A stretch of DNA of 8,855 bases from Hungatella sp. UBA3402 (GCA_002358555.1 DEPC01000134.1:1-8855), one strand, 5' to 3'. Positions 1 through 7,044 are shown, counted from the first letter of the stretch. Notes: a model not told the origin generated them from the sequence alone. Numbers and translations are program-made.

Positions 1-849
1 GAGGGAATGTTTCGGAAAAATCCAGATATGAGGAAGGATTGGATGGAAAAGGGGCCTGAATATTATAGTAAAATTCAGAAAGAGATTGTAAAAGAAGCAG
101 TGAGCATGTTGAAGGAAGGAGGATATCTTCTATACTCTACTTGTACATTTTCTAGAATGGAGGATGAGGAGGTTGTGCAGTGGATTCTCTGGTCTTTTCC
201 TGAAATGGAGCTGGTGCCATTGGAATTGTTTGAAGGGGCAAGTCATGGGATTGGATTGACTGGATGTATGCGGCTGTTTCCTCATAAGATTCAAGGGGAA
301 GGACATTTTTTGGCTCTGCTCCGAAAAAATGGGAAAGCTGAGAAGGAAGCCTATGAAAATATCAAAAAATCATCAGATAGTAGGAGAAAGAAATCTTATA
401 ACAGCGAAAATTTTAGTAGAACAGCATTGGAGAGAGCAGATGATTTCTGGGATTTTCTAAAGGAAACCAGATTAGAATGGGAGAAATCCAGGATTGTAGA
501 GAAGCAGGATATGGTCTATTATTTGCCAGAAGGATTTAACATGGGAAATGGGTTGCGTTATCTGCGAACTGGGTTGTGGATGGGAAAGTTAAAAAAGGGA
601 AGGTTTGAGCCAAGCCAAGCTATGGCTATGGTGTTGAGTGAAAACACATATGCCAACAGTATTTCCTTTGACAGCCAAGATATACGAGTGATTCGATATT
701 TAAAGGGAGAAACGATTACACTCAAAGAGAATGAGAGAACTGCAAAAGGGTGGTGTTTGGTATGTGTAGAAGGATTTGCTTTGGGATTTGCCAAGGTAAA
801 TAGAATGATATTGAAAAATAAATATTATCCAGGATGGCGGTGGCAGTAA
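1..849 (+). CDS. rsmF: RsmF-type 16S rRNA (cytosine-C5) methyltransferase, 3' part
   Basis: This is the C-terminal part of a NOL1/NOP2/Sun-family RNA m5C methyltransferase. The family moves a methyl group from S-adenosylmethionine to cytosines of 16S rRNA (C1407 in E. coli). The reading frame is open from base 1. Its first residues, EGMFRK, are the tail of the family motif PCSGEGMFRK, so the gene starts upstream and the ATG at 7 is internal. The motif STCTFS carries the catalytic cysteine (codon 142-144), and the second conserved cysteine of PCSGEG lies just outside the window. After the Rossmann domain comes the RsmF C-terminal region, with a FWDFL segment and YYLPEG, and then a PUA-like end with LGFAKV and LKNKYYPGWRW. 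That extension favours RsmF over RsmB, which lacks it. The stop is one base before rsuA, so the two are probably co-transcribed. The family is confident; the exact target cytosine in this organism is not. Confidence 0.92.
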   Translation, partial: EGMFRKNPDMRKDWMEKGPEYYSKIQKEIVKEAVSMLKEGGYLLYSTCTFSRMEDEEVVQWILWSFPEMELVPLELFEGASHGIGLTGCMRLFPHKIQGEGHFLALLRKNGKAEKEAYENIKKSSDSRRKKSYNSENFSRTALERADDFWDFLKETRLEWEKSRIVEKQDMVYYLPEGFNMGNGLRYLRTGLWMGKLKKGRFEPSQAMAMVLSENTYANSISFDSQDIRVIRYLKGETITLKENERTAKGWCLVCVEGFALGFAKVNRMILKNKYYPGWRWQ

Positions 850-850
850 A

Positions 851-1639
851 ATGGGAAAACAGATGCGTTTGGATAAATTTCTTGTAGAAATGGGTGTGGG
901 AACTAGAAGCCAGATAAAGGAGATGGCAAAAAGAGGAAGAATTGAAATCAATGGTTTGCTTGAGAAAAAGACAGAGACAAAAATTGACCCAGATAAAGAT
1001 ACAATTACTTGTGATGGAGTTAAGATTATTTATACAAAAATGGAATATTATATGTTGAATAAACCGCAAGGGGTAGTGTCAGCCACAGAGGACAAGATTC
1101 ACCGCACAGTTCTTGACCTTATCATGGACTATGATGCAAAATTTGATATTGGTGAAGAAAGACAACAAAAGAGGAATGATTTGTTCCCTGTAGGGCGATT
1201 GGATATGGATACCGAAGGTTTACTTTTAATTACCAATGATGGAGAACTGGCTCATAATCTTCTCTCGCCAAGACGTCATGTGGATAAGAAATATTATGCC
1301 AAGATAAGAGGAAAGCTTCCAGAGGATGCAAAACAGCAATTTGAGGAAGGTTTGACTCTTTCCGATGGAACCCATATTATGCCAGCTATATTGGAAATTC
1401 TGGGACAGAACTTGGAAATTGTAGGTCATGATGAAGGAATTACAGAAGTTATGGTAACTATTAGAGAGGGAAAATTTCATCAAATAAAAAGAATGTTTGA
1501 AGTTTTGGGGTGTAAGGTAGTCTTTTTAAGACGACTGTCTATGGGAAGTTTGGTGTTAGATAAAAATTTGGAGCCTGGAGAATATCGCTGTCTTTTCCCA
1601 GAAGAGATAGAGGCAATAAAAAGGGGATTGAAATATTGA
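851..1639 (+). CDS. rsuA: RsuA-type 16S rRNA pseudouridine synthase
   Basis: This enzyme isomerises a uridine to pseudouridine in ribosomal RNA; E. coli RsuA acts on U516 of 16S rRNA. An S4 RNA-binding domain fills about residues 5-52 (MRLDKFL, then GRIEING). The catalytic domain follows with MLNKPQGVVSAT, then GRLDMDTEGLLL with the catalytic Asp118, and near the end EGKFHQIKRMF and EPGEYR. The MRLDKFL opening and the NKPQG, HQIKRMF and GEYR blocks look more like RsuA than like RluB/RluE, but subfamily assignment by eye is uncertain. The length of 262 residues is normal or slightly long. The ATG at 851 lies one base after the rsmF stop and has a poor Shine-Dalgarno site, so coupled translation is likely. 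An ATG at 863, directly at MRLDKFL, is a possible alternative start. Together with rsmF it forms a small 16S rRNA modification pair. Confidence 0.9.
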   Translation: MGKQMRLDKFLVEMGVGTRSQIKEMAKRGRIEINGLLEKKTETKIDPDKDTITCDGVKIIYTKMEYYMLNKPQGVVSATEDKIHRTVLDLIMDYDAKFDIGEERQQKRNDLFPVGRLDMDTEGLLLITNDGELAHNLLSPRRHVDKKYYAKIRGKLPEDAKQQFEEGLTLSDGTHIMPAILEILGQNLEIVGHDEGITEVMVTIREGKFHQIKRMFEVLGCKVVFLRRLSMGSLVLDKNLEPGEYRCLFPEEIEAIKRGLKY

Positions 1640-1656
1640 TAAAATTATGGTATTCT
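1628..1656 (+). promoter_or_regulatory. Candidate sigma-A-type promoter downstream of rsuA
   Basis: TTGAAA (1628-1633) and TATTCT (1651-1656) are separated by exactly 17 bases and match the housekeeping consensus at 5/6 and 4/6 positions. The -35 box overlaps the last codons of rsuA. Transcription would start near 1663, inside the LexA-like palindrome. It could drive the HAD-ygiQ genes or a short structured RNA ending near 1768. This is inferred from sequence only. Confidence 0.5.
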
Positions 1657-1661
1657 TGAAT

Positions 1662-1675
1662 AGAACAAATGTTCT
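1662..1675. promoter_or_regulatory. LexA-like operator (SOS box candidate)
   Basis: AGAACAAATGTTCT has perfect 5-bp arms around four central bases and contains GAAC-N4-GTTC, the core of the Firmicutes LexA (DinR) box. It lies just after the predicted -10 box and covers the predicted start site, where a bound repressor would block transcription. A chance match to the eight fixed core bases is expected about 0.13 times in a window of this size, so the core alone is not proof. The longer arms and the placement raise its weight. Nothing downstream is a classic DNA-repair gene, which lowers it. Confidence 0.45.
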
Positions 1676-1687
1676 GTTTTGCACACA

Positions 1688-1730
1688 GCCCCATGCAGAG
1701 GAAGTATGCCGCTAAGGCGGCGCATGGGGC
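1688..1730 (+). other. GC-rich branched hairpin, structured RNA or palindromic repeat
   Basis: GCCCCATGC (1688-1696) pairs perfectly with GCATGGGGC (1722-1730). Inside it GCCGC (1708-1712) pairs with GCGGC (1717-1721) around a TAAG loop and abuts the outer stem, leaving an 11-base purine-rich bulge (1697-1707) on the 5' side. With the next hairpin it makes a 73-base block of 64% GC, in sharp contrast to the AT-rich surroundings. No open reading frame explains it. It may be part of a non-coding RNA or a dispersed palindromic repeat; no known RNA family was recognised. Confidence 0.6.
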
Positions 1731-1734
1731 GCGG

Positions 1735-1768
1735 CGAGTAGGGAAAGTCTTCCCTACTCGATTTGATT
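1735..1768 (+). terminator. 11-bp hairpin, possible weak intrinsic terminator
   Basis: CGAGTAGGGAA (1735-1745) pairs perfectly with TTCCCTACTCG (1750-1760) around the loop AGTC. It is followed by ATTTGATT, which has only five T in eight bases, so termination could be partial. It could end the rsmF-rsuA transcript or a short RNA begun at the promoter near 1656. It could also simply be the second half of a repeat element together with the hairpin before it. Confidence 0.4.
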
Positions 1769-1820
1769 GATGTAGGTATCTGAATAGTTACAGATTTTTA
1801 TAGAGGAACAGGAGTTTGGA

Positions 1821-2489
1821 ATGAAAGATATTTTAAATGGAAAAAAAGCGATTATTTTTGATTTGGATGGTACATTGGTGGATTCCATGTGGATGTGGAA
1901 AAGTATTGATATAGAGTTTTTGGGAAGATATGGCCATGAATGTCCACCAGAGTTACAGCGAGCTATTGAAGGTATGAGCTTTTCCGAAACTGCCATCTAT
2001 TTTAAAGAAAGATTTCGTATTCCACTGACTTTGGAGGAGATTAAAAATACTTGGATTACAATGTCTATTGACAAATATCGGTATGAAGTATCTCCTAAAA
2101 AGGGAACAATGGAATTTTTGGCTTATGTCAAGGATATGGGGATTGTCTGCGGCATTGCCACCAGCAATAGTCGAGAGATGGTAGATACAGTAATCGAAGC
2201 TTTGGGTATGAAACCCTATTTTCAGGCAGTCGTTACAGCCTGTGAAGTGAAGGCGGGGAAACCAGAGCCAGATATTTATCTGAAGGTAGCTCAAGATTTA
2301 GAGGTCGAGCCAAAAGATTGTTTGGTCTTTGAAGATGTTCCTGCTGGAATCTTGGCAGGAAGGCGGGCAGGTATGGAGGTATGTGCAGTGGATGATGAGT
2401 TTTCTAAGCATATGGAGCAGGAAAAACGGGAATTGGCAGATTATTTTATTCGCGATTATTTTGATATTCTTGATGGTGAACTTCTATGA
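1821..2489 (+). CDS. HAD-superfamily phosphatase, beta-phosphoglucomutase-like
   Basis: This is a soluble haloacid dehalogenase-family hydrolase, acting as a phosphatase or phosphomutase on a small phosphorylated metabolite. All four HAD motifs are visible: FDLDGTLVDS with nucleophile Asp14 and acid/base Asp16, ATSNS with Thr114/Ser115, Lys147 in AGKPEPD, and FEDVPAG with Glu171/Asp172 for magnesium. A helical cap sits between motifs I and II, at about residues 19-85. The length of 222 residues is typical. The start is supported by AGGAG at 1810-1814, six bases before the ATG. The stop overlaps the ygiQ start in ATGA, which implies coupled translation. The substrate cannot be read from sequence: beta-phosphoglucomutase, phosphoglycolate phosphatase and sugar-phosphate phosphatases share these motifs. 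The 5' leader contains the LexA-like site and the GC-rich hairpins. Confidence 0.88.
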   Translation: MKDILNGKKAIIFDLDGTLVDSMWMWKSIDIEFLGRYGHECPPELQRAIEGMSFSETAIYFKERFRIPLTLEEIKNTWITMSIDKYRYEVSPKKGTMEFLAYVKDMGIVCGIATSNSREMVDTVIEALGMKPYFQAVVTACEVKAGKPEPDIYLKVAQDLEVEPKDCLVFEDVPAGILAGRRAGMEVCAVDDEFSKHMEQEKRELADYFIRDYFDILDGELL

Positions 2490-4438
2490 AAACAGATTAT
2501 TTGCCTATCAGCCGCTTAGATATGAATGTACGAGGCTGGAATCAGTGTGATTTTGTATATGTCATTGGGGATGCTTATGTGGACCACCCATCGTTTGGTC
2601 ATGCCATTATATCCCGAATTTTGGAGGCTCATGGATATAAGGTGGGAATTATTTCTCAGCCTGACTGGAAAGATGCAAAAAGCATTACGATTCTTGGGAA
2701 ACCAAGACTTGGATTTTTAGTATCTGGTGGAAATATGGATTCTATGGTGAACCACTATTCAGTATCAAAGAAAAGACGGCAGGAGGATTCTTATACACCA
2801 GGTGGGGTGATGGGAAAGAGACCAGATTATGCTTCTATTGTGTATTGCAACTTGATTCGTTCTGTTTACAAGGATGTGCCTATTATTATAGGGGGAATTG
2901 AGGCAAGCCTGCGTCGGCTGGCTCATTATGATTATTGGTCTGATAGACTTAAGCGTTCTATTCTCTTAGATTCTCAGGCAGATTTGATTTCTTATGGCAT
3001 GGGAGAAAAATCCATTGTGGAGATTGCAGAGGCTTTAGACAGTGGGCTTGATGTGAAAGACATTACATTTATTGAAGGGACTGTATATAAGACAAAAACT
3101 TTGGAATCTGTCTATGACTTTGAGCTTTTGCCCGATTACCAAGAGCTTTTGAAGGATAAAAGGAACTATGCCGAAAGCTTTTTTATCCAATATTCCAATA
3201 CAGACCCTTTTACAGGAAAACGATTGGTAGAGCCTTATGAGGGAAGAATCTATGTTGTGCAGAATCCTCCTGCTAAGCCTTTGTCTCAAGGCGAGATGGA
3301 CCAGGTCTATGACTTGCCTTATATGAGAAATTATCATCCAGTTTATGAAGAAGAAGGAGGAGTTCCTGCTATTCGAGAAATTAAGTTCAGCCTTATTAGC
3401 AATCGGGGATGCTTTGGGGCATGTAGTTTTTGTGCTTTGACCTTTCATCAAGGAAGGATTATTCAAGCTAGGAGCCATGAATCTCTGATAAAAGAGGCAA
3501 AGCTGTTGACAGAAGAACCAGATTTTAAAGGTTATATTCATGATGTAGGAGGCCCTACCGCAGATTTCCGTTTTCCTGCCTGCGAAAAACAGATGGACAA
3601 AGGGGCATGTAAACATAGACAATGTTTGTTTCCAGAGCCATGTAAGAATTTGCGGGCAGACCATGGGGACTATATCGAATTGTTGCGAAAGCTGAGGTCC
3701 CTGCCTAAGGTAAAAAAAGTGTTTATTCGGTCAGGAATTCGATTTGATTATGTGCTGGCAGATTCTAAAGGGAAGTTTTTGAAAGAGCTGTGTGAGCATC
3801 ATGTCAGTGGCCAACTGAAGGTGGCGCCAGAACATGTGGCAGACAAGGTACTTAAACGCATGGGAAAACCAACAAACCAGGTATACCAGAAATTTGTTGA
3901 TGCCTATGAACAGATGAATCGAAAGCTTGGGAAAAAACAATATTTGGTTCCATATCTGATGTCTTCCCATCCTGGCAGTACTATGAAAGAGGCAGTAGAA
4001 TTGGCAGAGTATTTAAGAGATTTAGGATATATGCCAGAGCAGGTACAAGACTTCTATCCTACTCCTTCTACGATATCTACCTGTATGTATTATACTGGCT
4101 ACGATTGTCGAACAATGGAGAAGATATATGTGCCTGTAAATCCCCATGAAAAGGCGATGCAAAGGGCGTTGATTCAATATCGAAATCCTAAGAATTACGA
4201 CTTGGTAGCAGAAGCTCTTAAAATAGCTGGAAGGACAGATTTGATTGGTTTTGACAGGAAATGTCTGATTCGACCCCAATTTAAGAAAAATGAAAAGGAT
4301 TTTCAAAAAGATTGGAATAAAAATAAAGAAAGAACAGGGATAAAAAATTCAGTAAAAAAAGATAACGACAAAAAGATAGAAAAACAGAGAGTAAAACCAA
4401 AAAAGACTATCAGGAATGTTCATAAAAAAAAGGGGTAG
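2486..4438 (+). CDS. ygiQ: YgiQ-family radical SAM protein
   Basis: This is a radical SAM iron-sulfur protein of the YgiQ (UPF0313) family, whose reaction is not established. The N-terminal part (about residues 1-300) has the family blocks IGDAYVDHPSFGHA, LGFLVSGGNMDSMVNHY and IIGGIEASLRRLAHYDYW. The cluster motif CFGACSFC supplies Cys309, Cys313 and Cys316 (CxxxCxxC) for the 4Fe-4S cluster that cleaves S-adenosylmethionine. Further cysteines follow at GACKHRQCLFPEPC, as is usual in this family. Blocks such as VAPEHV and YLMSSHPG belong to the C-terminal half of the core. The protein ends in a tail of about 51 residues with 18 lysines, which is probably disordered. The ATG at 2486 overlaps the HAD stop by 4 bases, with GGTGA 7 bases upstream. 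Family assignment is secure; no role should be inferred from the neighbours. Confidence 0.95.
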   Translation: MKTDYLPISRLDMNVRGWNQCDFVYVIGDAYVDHPSFGHAIISRILEAHGYKVGIISQPDWKDAKSITILGKPRLGFLVSGGNMDSMVNHYSVSKKRRQEDSYTPGGVMGKRPDYASIVYCNLIRSVYKDVPIIIGGIEASLRRLAHYDYWSDRLKRSILLDSQADLISYGMGEKSIVEIAEALDSGLDVKDITFIEGTVYKTKTLESVYDFELLPDYQELLKDKRNYAESFFIQYSNTDPFTGKRLVEPYEGRIYVVQNPPAKPLSQGEMDQVYDLPYMRNYHPVYEEEGGVPAIREIKFSLISNRGCFGACSFCALTFHQGRIIQARSHESLIKEAKLLTEEPDFKGYIHDVGGPTADFRFPACEKQMDKGACKHRQCLFPEPCKNLRADHGDYIELLRKLRSLPKVKKVFIRSGIRFDYVLADSKGKFLKELCEHHVSGQLKVAPEHVADKVLKRMGKPTNQVYQKFVDAYEQMNRKLGKKQYLVPYLMSSHPGSTMKEAVELAEYLRDLGYMPEQVQDFYPTPSTISTCMYYTGYDCRTMEKIYVPVNPHEKAMQRALIQYRNPKNYDLVAEALKIAGRTDLIGFDRKCLIRPQFKKNEKDFQKDWNKNKERTGIKNSVKKDNDKKIEKQRVKPKKTIRNVHKKKG

Positions 4439-4494
4439 AAAATTGCGAAAAAAGAAATTGCCAAAGCAAATAGGATAGGAAAGGAAGGAAATTT

Positions 4495-5259
4495 ATGAAT
4501 ATTGCTATTGTAACTGGAGCTTCTTCTGGGATGGGAAGGGAGGCCGCCATCCAGATTGCAGACCGGTTTGCAGGGATTCAGGAAATCTGGTTGGTTGCCA
4601 GAAGAAAAGAACGTCTTGAAGAGTTAGATGGGAGAGTACCTGCAGATATCCGCTGTTTTGATATGGATATTACTTGTCCCCAGGAGAGGAAGCGTTTGAT
4701 TGAGGCTTTGAAGGAGAAAAAACCTAATGTGAAGATTCTCGTCAATGCCGCTGGATTTGGAAGAATTGGCAAGGTGGGAGAACTGGTGATGGAATCAGAA
4801 TGTTCTATGGTTCAGTTGAACTGTGAAGCTTTATGTGCTATCACTCATCTGGTTCTCCCCTATATGAGACATAATAGCAGGATTGTCCAGTTTGCATCTG
4901 CGGCTTCCTTTCTTCCTCAGCCAAAGTTTGCCATTTATGCTGCTACAAAGTCATTTGTACTCAGTTATTCCAGAGCTTTGGGGGCAGAACTCAAAGACAG
5001 AGAAATTTATGTGACTGCTGTATGTCCAGGGCCTGTGGATACAGAATTTTTTGATATTGCAGAGACTACAGGGCAGGTTCCACTGTACAAAAAACTGGTG
5101 ATGGCCAATCCCAGAAAGGTAGTCAAAAAGGCATTGATGGATAGCTATATGGGAAAATCTATCTCTGTCTATGGTATCACTATGAAAGCCTTTTATGTGC
5201 TATGTAAAGTAATCCCTCATCCATGGATTCTGGCAGGTATGACAAAGATAGGGTGGTAG
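4495..5259 (+). CDS. Short-chain dehydrogenase/reductase (SDR), NAD(P)-dependent
   Basis: This is a classical SDR oxidoreductase of 254 residues, predicted to be a cytoplasmic NAD(P)-dependent enzyme that reduces a carbonyl or oxidises an alcohol. The cofactor loop TGASSGMG is at residues 7-14, NAAG at 84-87, and the catalytic Ser135, Tyr148 and Lys152 lie in the ASAASF and YAATK blocks. PGPVDTEF follows at the usual place. Arg36-Arg37 after the second strand suggest NADP(H) over NAD(H), by family knowledge. The start is supported by AAGGAAGG a few bases upstream. The gene lies 56 bases after ygiQ with no visible terminator between, so shared transcription is possible. The C-terminal part (VYGITMKAFYVLCKVIPHPW) is hydrophobic, as in DltE/YqjQ-like members that may touch the membrane. 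The substrate is unknown. Confidence 0.92.
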   Translation: MNIAIVTGASSGMGREAAIQIADRFAGIQEIWLVARRKERLEELDGRVPADIRCFDMDITCPQERKRLIEALKEKKPNVKILVNAAGFGRIGKVGELVMESECSMVQLNCEALCAITHLVLPYMRHNSRIVQFASAASFLPQPKFAIYAATKSFVLSYSRALGAELKDREIYVTAVCPGPVDTEFFDIAETTGQVPLYKKLVMANPRKVVKKALMDSYMGKSISVYGITMKAFYVLCKVIPHPWILAGMTKIGW

Positions 5260-5316
5260 AGGAAAGAGAGTTCTTGTTGCAATGATTAAAGTGAAATCAG
5301 GGAAAGAGCAGAGGTT

Positions 5317-5889
5317 ATGAAAGGAAGACGAGAAAAGGGGCAGTACGGATATCGCAATTATCATAAAAGAATGCAGAGTGTCAAAGTATTGTTTGGAGCA
5401 GCTATGATTTTAATTCAATTAGGAGCCAGAAATTTCACAGATAATGAGGCAGTAAAAAATGTCTTAACTCTGATGGCTATTCTCTCAGTTCTTCCCACTG
5501 CTAATGTGGCCTCTCCACTTTTGGCTTCTTGGAAATATAAAACTCCTTCCTACGAGTTTTATGAAAAGGTAAAGGCTTGGGAGAAAAATGGGGTGATAGT
5601 ATATGACTTAATTATCACATCAAAAGAACAGATTATGCCAATGGATGCCTTGATGGTTCATTCCACAGGAGTTTTTGCTTATTGTAGCCAAGCAAGGGTA
5701 GATAGTAAAAAGGCAGAGACATACTTGAAGGATACCTTTAAATCTCAAGGAATGCAGCCTAGTATAAAGGTTATAAAGGATGAAAAAGAATTTTTAAAAC
5801 AAATCAGCAACCTAAAACCAGACTGTCAAATAAATGATGATAAAAATTTTGACCCCAGGATTAATGTACTGAAAAATTTGTCAATGTAA
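5317..5889 (+). CDS. Conserved-looking membrane protein of unknown function, two N-terminal helices
   Basis: I cannot assign a function. The protein has 190 residues. The N-terminus is basic (MKGRREKGQYGYRNYHKR) and is followed by two hydrophobic segments, about residues 22-37 and 47-70, joined by a short polar loop containing FTDNEAVK. The rest, about residues 73-190, is a soluble mixed alpha/beta-looking domain with no motif that I recognise as catalytic. The basic N-terminus and the two helices suggest that both ends lie in the cytoplasm. The ATG at 5317 has AGAGG only two bases upstream, which is tight, but the next in-frame ATG is at codon 19 and would drop the basic start. The gene is 57 bases after the SDR gene and is followed by a probable terminator, so it looks like the last gene of that transcript. 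From memory, similar proteins occur in Lachnospiraceae with uninformative names; this was not checked. Confidence 0.8.
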   Translation: MKGRREKGQYGYRNYHKRMQSVKVLFGAAMILIQLGARNFTDNEAVKNVLTLMAILSVLPTANVASPLLASWKYKTPSYEFYEKVKAWEKNGVIVYDLIITSKEQIMPMDALMVHSTGVFAYCSQARVDSKKAETYLKDTFKSQGMQPSIKVIKDEKEFLKQISNLKPDCQINDDKNFDPRINVLKNLSM

Positions 5890-5916
5890 TGACATATTGT
5901 AAGAGAACATGATGTA

Positions 5917-5947
5917 CTCCTATCACTTAAAAAGTGGGAGACTTTTT
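5917..5947 (+). terminator. Probable intrinsic terminator after the membrane protein gene
   Basis: CTCC (5917-5920) and CACTT (5924-5928) pair with AAGTG (5932-5936) and GGAG (5937-5940), leaving a TAT bulge and a three-base loop. Five T residues follow at 5943-5947. The hairpin sits 28 bases after the stop of the gene at 5317 and about 84 bases before the next start. It would separate the two transcription groups of the window. The bulge makes it a moderate rather than strong terminator. Confidence 0.5.
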
Positions 5948-6030
5948 GCTACAAATGGTTAAAGGTTACACATAGTAGATAAGTGTTCTGTGGGGATATC
6001 AAGCAGAAAATTATAAAAAGGTAAGATAAG

Positions 6031-7029
6031 ATGAAGATAATCACAATAACGGATAGAGAGGCAGGTCAGCGTCTTGATAAAATGCTAGGGAAATACTTAA
6101 ATCTGGCAGGAAAAGGATTTATCTATAAAATGCTCCGCAAAAAGAATATTGTTCTTAATGGCAGGAAGTGTGATGGCTCTGAAAAGCTTTGTCAGGGCGA
6201 TGAGATTAAGCTGTTCCTTTCTGATGAAACTATAGAAAAATTTTCTCAAATCAAGGTTCAGGCTGTGAAAAAAGCCTGTTTGGATATTATTTATGAAGAC
6301 GAACATATTTTACTAATCAATAAGCCTGCAGGTATGCTGTCCCAAAAAGCAGAAAAGGCTGATGAGTCTCTGGTAGAATATGTGATAGATTATCTTCTGG
6401 ATACAGGATTTTTGACAGTAGAGCAGTTACAAACCTTCCGTCCAAGTATCTGCAACCGTTTGGACAGAAATACTAGTGGGATTGTGGTGGCTGGAAAATC
6501 TCTTTCAGGACTTCAAATTATGGCAGAAGTATTTAAGAACCGAAGCATCCATAAGTACTATGATTGCATTGTCAGCGGACAGCTAAAGGATACAAAAACC
6601 ATAAAAGGATTTTTGAAAAAAGATGAAAGAACGAATCAAGTGAAGATTTTTGAAACTCAAGTGTCAGGAAGTGCTCCTGTTGTGACGCAATATGAACCTA
6701 TCTCCTATATTTTGCCAACAAAGGAAAGACAGAAAGGGTATACTTTTTTAAAAGTTACATTGGTTACAGGACGTACTCACCAGATACGTGCACATTTGGC
6801 ATCCATTGGACATCCATTGGCGGGGGACAAAAAATATGGGGATGCCACAGTCAATGAAGAAGTCAAAAGACGATTTGGCATCCATTATCAGATGCTTCAT
6901 TCCTTTCAGTTGGAATTTCCAACACTTCCAGAGCCTTTATCCTATTTATCGGGAAAGTCTTTTATAGCACCATTGCCACAGGAATTTTGTAGGGTTTTAG
7001 CATCTATGAAAGAGAAAACACTTAGATAA
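6031..7029 (+). CDS. RluA-family pseudouridine synthase (RluC/RluD-like)
   Basis: This enzyme converts uridines to pseudouridine in structured RNA, most likely 23S rRNA, as RluC and RluD do in E. coli. A divergent S4 domain covers about residues 1-65 (AGQRLDKML, then IVLNGRK). The catalytic domain has the INKPAGML block and then NRLDRNTSGIVV with catalytic Asp145. The usual first histidine of HRLDR is asparagine here, a change that I recall in other clostridial members, and the essential Asp and Arg are kept. The block VTGRTHQIRAHLASIGHPLAGDKKYG is the standard RluA-family motif. The length of 332 residues is in range. AAAAAGG lies upstream of the ATG. The gene stands 141 bases after the previous gene, beyond a likely terminator, so it should have its own promoter, but no convincing one is visible. 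RluC versus RluD cannot be decided by eye, so no symbol is given. Confidence 0.92.
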   Translation: MKIITITDREAGQRLDKMLGKYLNLAGKGFIYKMLRKKNIVLNGRKCDGSEKLCQGDEIKLFLSDETIEKFSQIKVQAVKKACLDIIYEDEHILLINKPAGMLSQKAEKADESLVEYVIDYLLDTGFLTVEQLQTFRPSICNRLDRNTSGIVVAGKSLSGLQIMAEVFKNRSIHKYYDCIVSGQLKDTKTIKGFLKKDERTNQVKIFETQVSGSAPVVTQYEPISYILPTKERQKGYTFLKVTLVTGRTHQIRAHLASIGHPLAGDKKYGDATVNEEVKRRFGIHYQMLHSFQLEFPTLPEPLSYLSGKSFIAPLPQEFCRVLASMKEKTLR

Positions 7030-7044
7030 CAGGAGTAAAAAGAG

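Noticed and set aside
1778..1800. Weak hairpin ATCTG/CAGAT followed by TTTTT
   Set aside because: The stem is only five pairs with an eight-base loop, too weak for a terminator, and it lies just before the HAD Shine-Dalgarno site.
2329..2550. 73-codon frame across the HAD-ygiQ junction
   Set aside because: It overlaps conserved parts of both genes in another frame and shows no family similarity.
3035..3664. 209-codon minus-strand open frame opposite ygiQ
   Set aside because: It lies wholly inside the well-supported ygiQ gene, has no recognisable domain and no upstream binding site, and its translation looks like antisense of an AT-rich gene. Other minus-strand frames were rejected for the same reasons.
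4429..4438. A-AAA-AAG slippery heptamer just before the ygiQ stop
   Set aside because: A -1 shift would add only about a dozen residues before a stop at 4471, and lysine codon runs in an AT-rich tail produce this heptamer easily.
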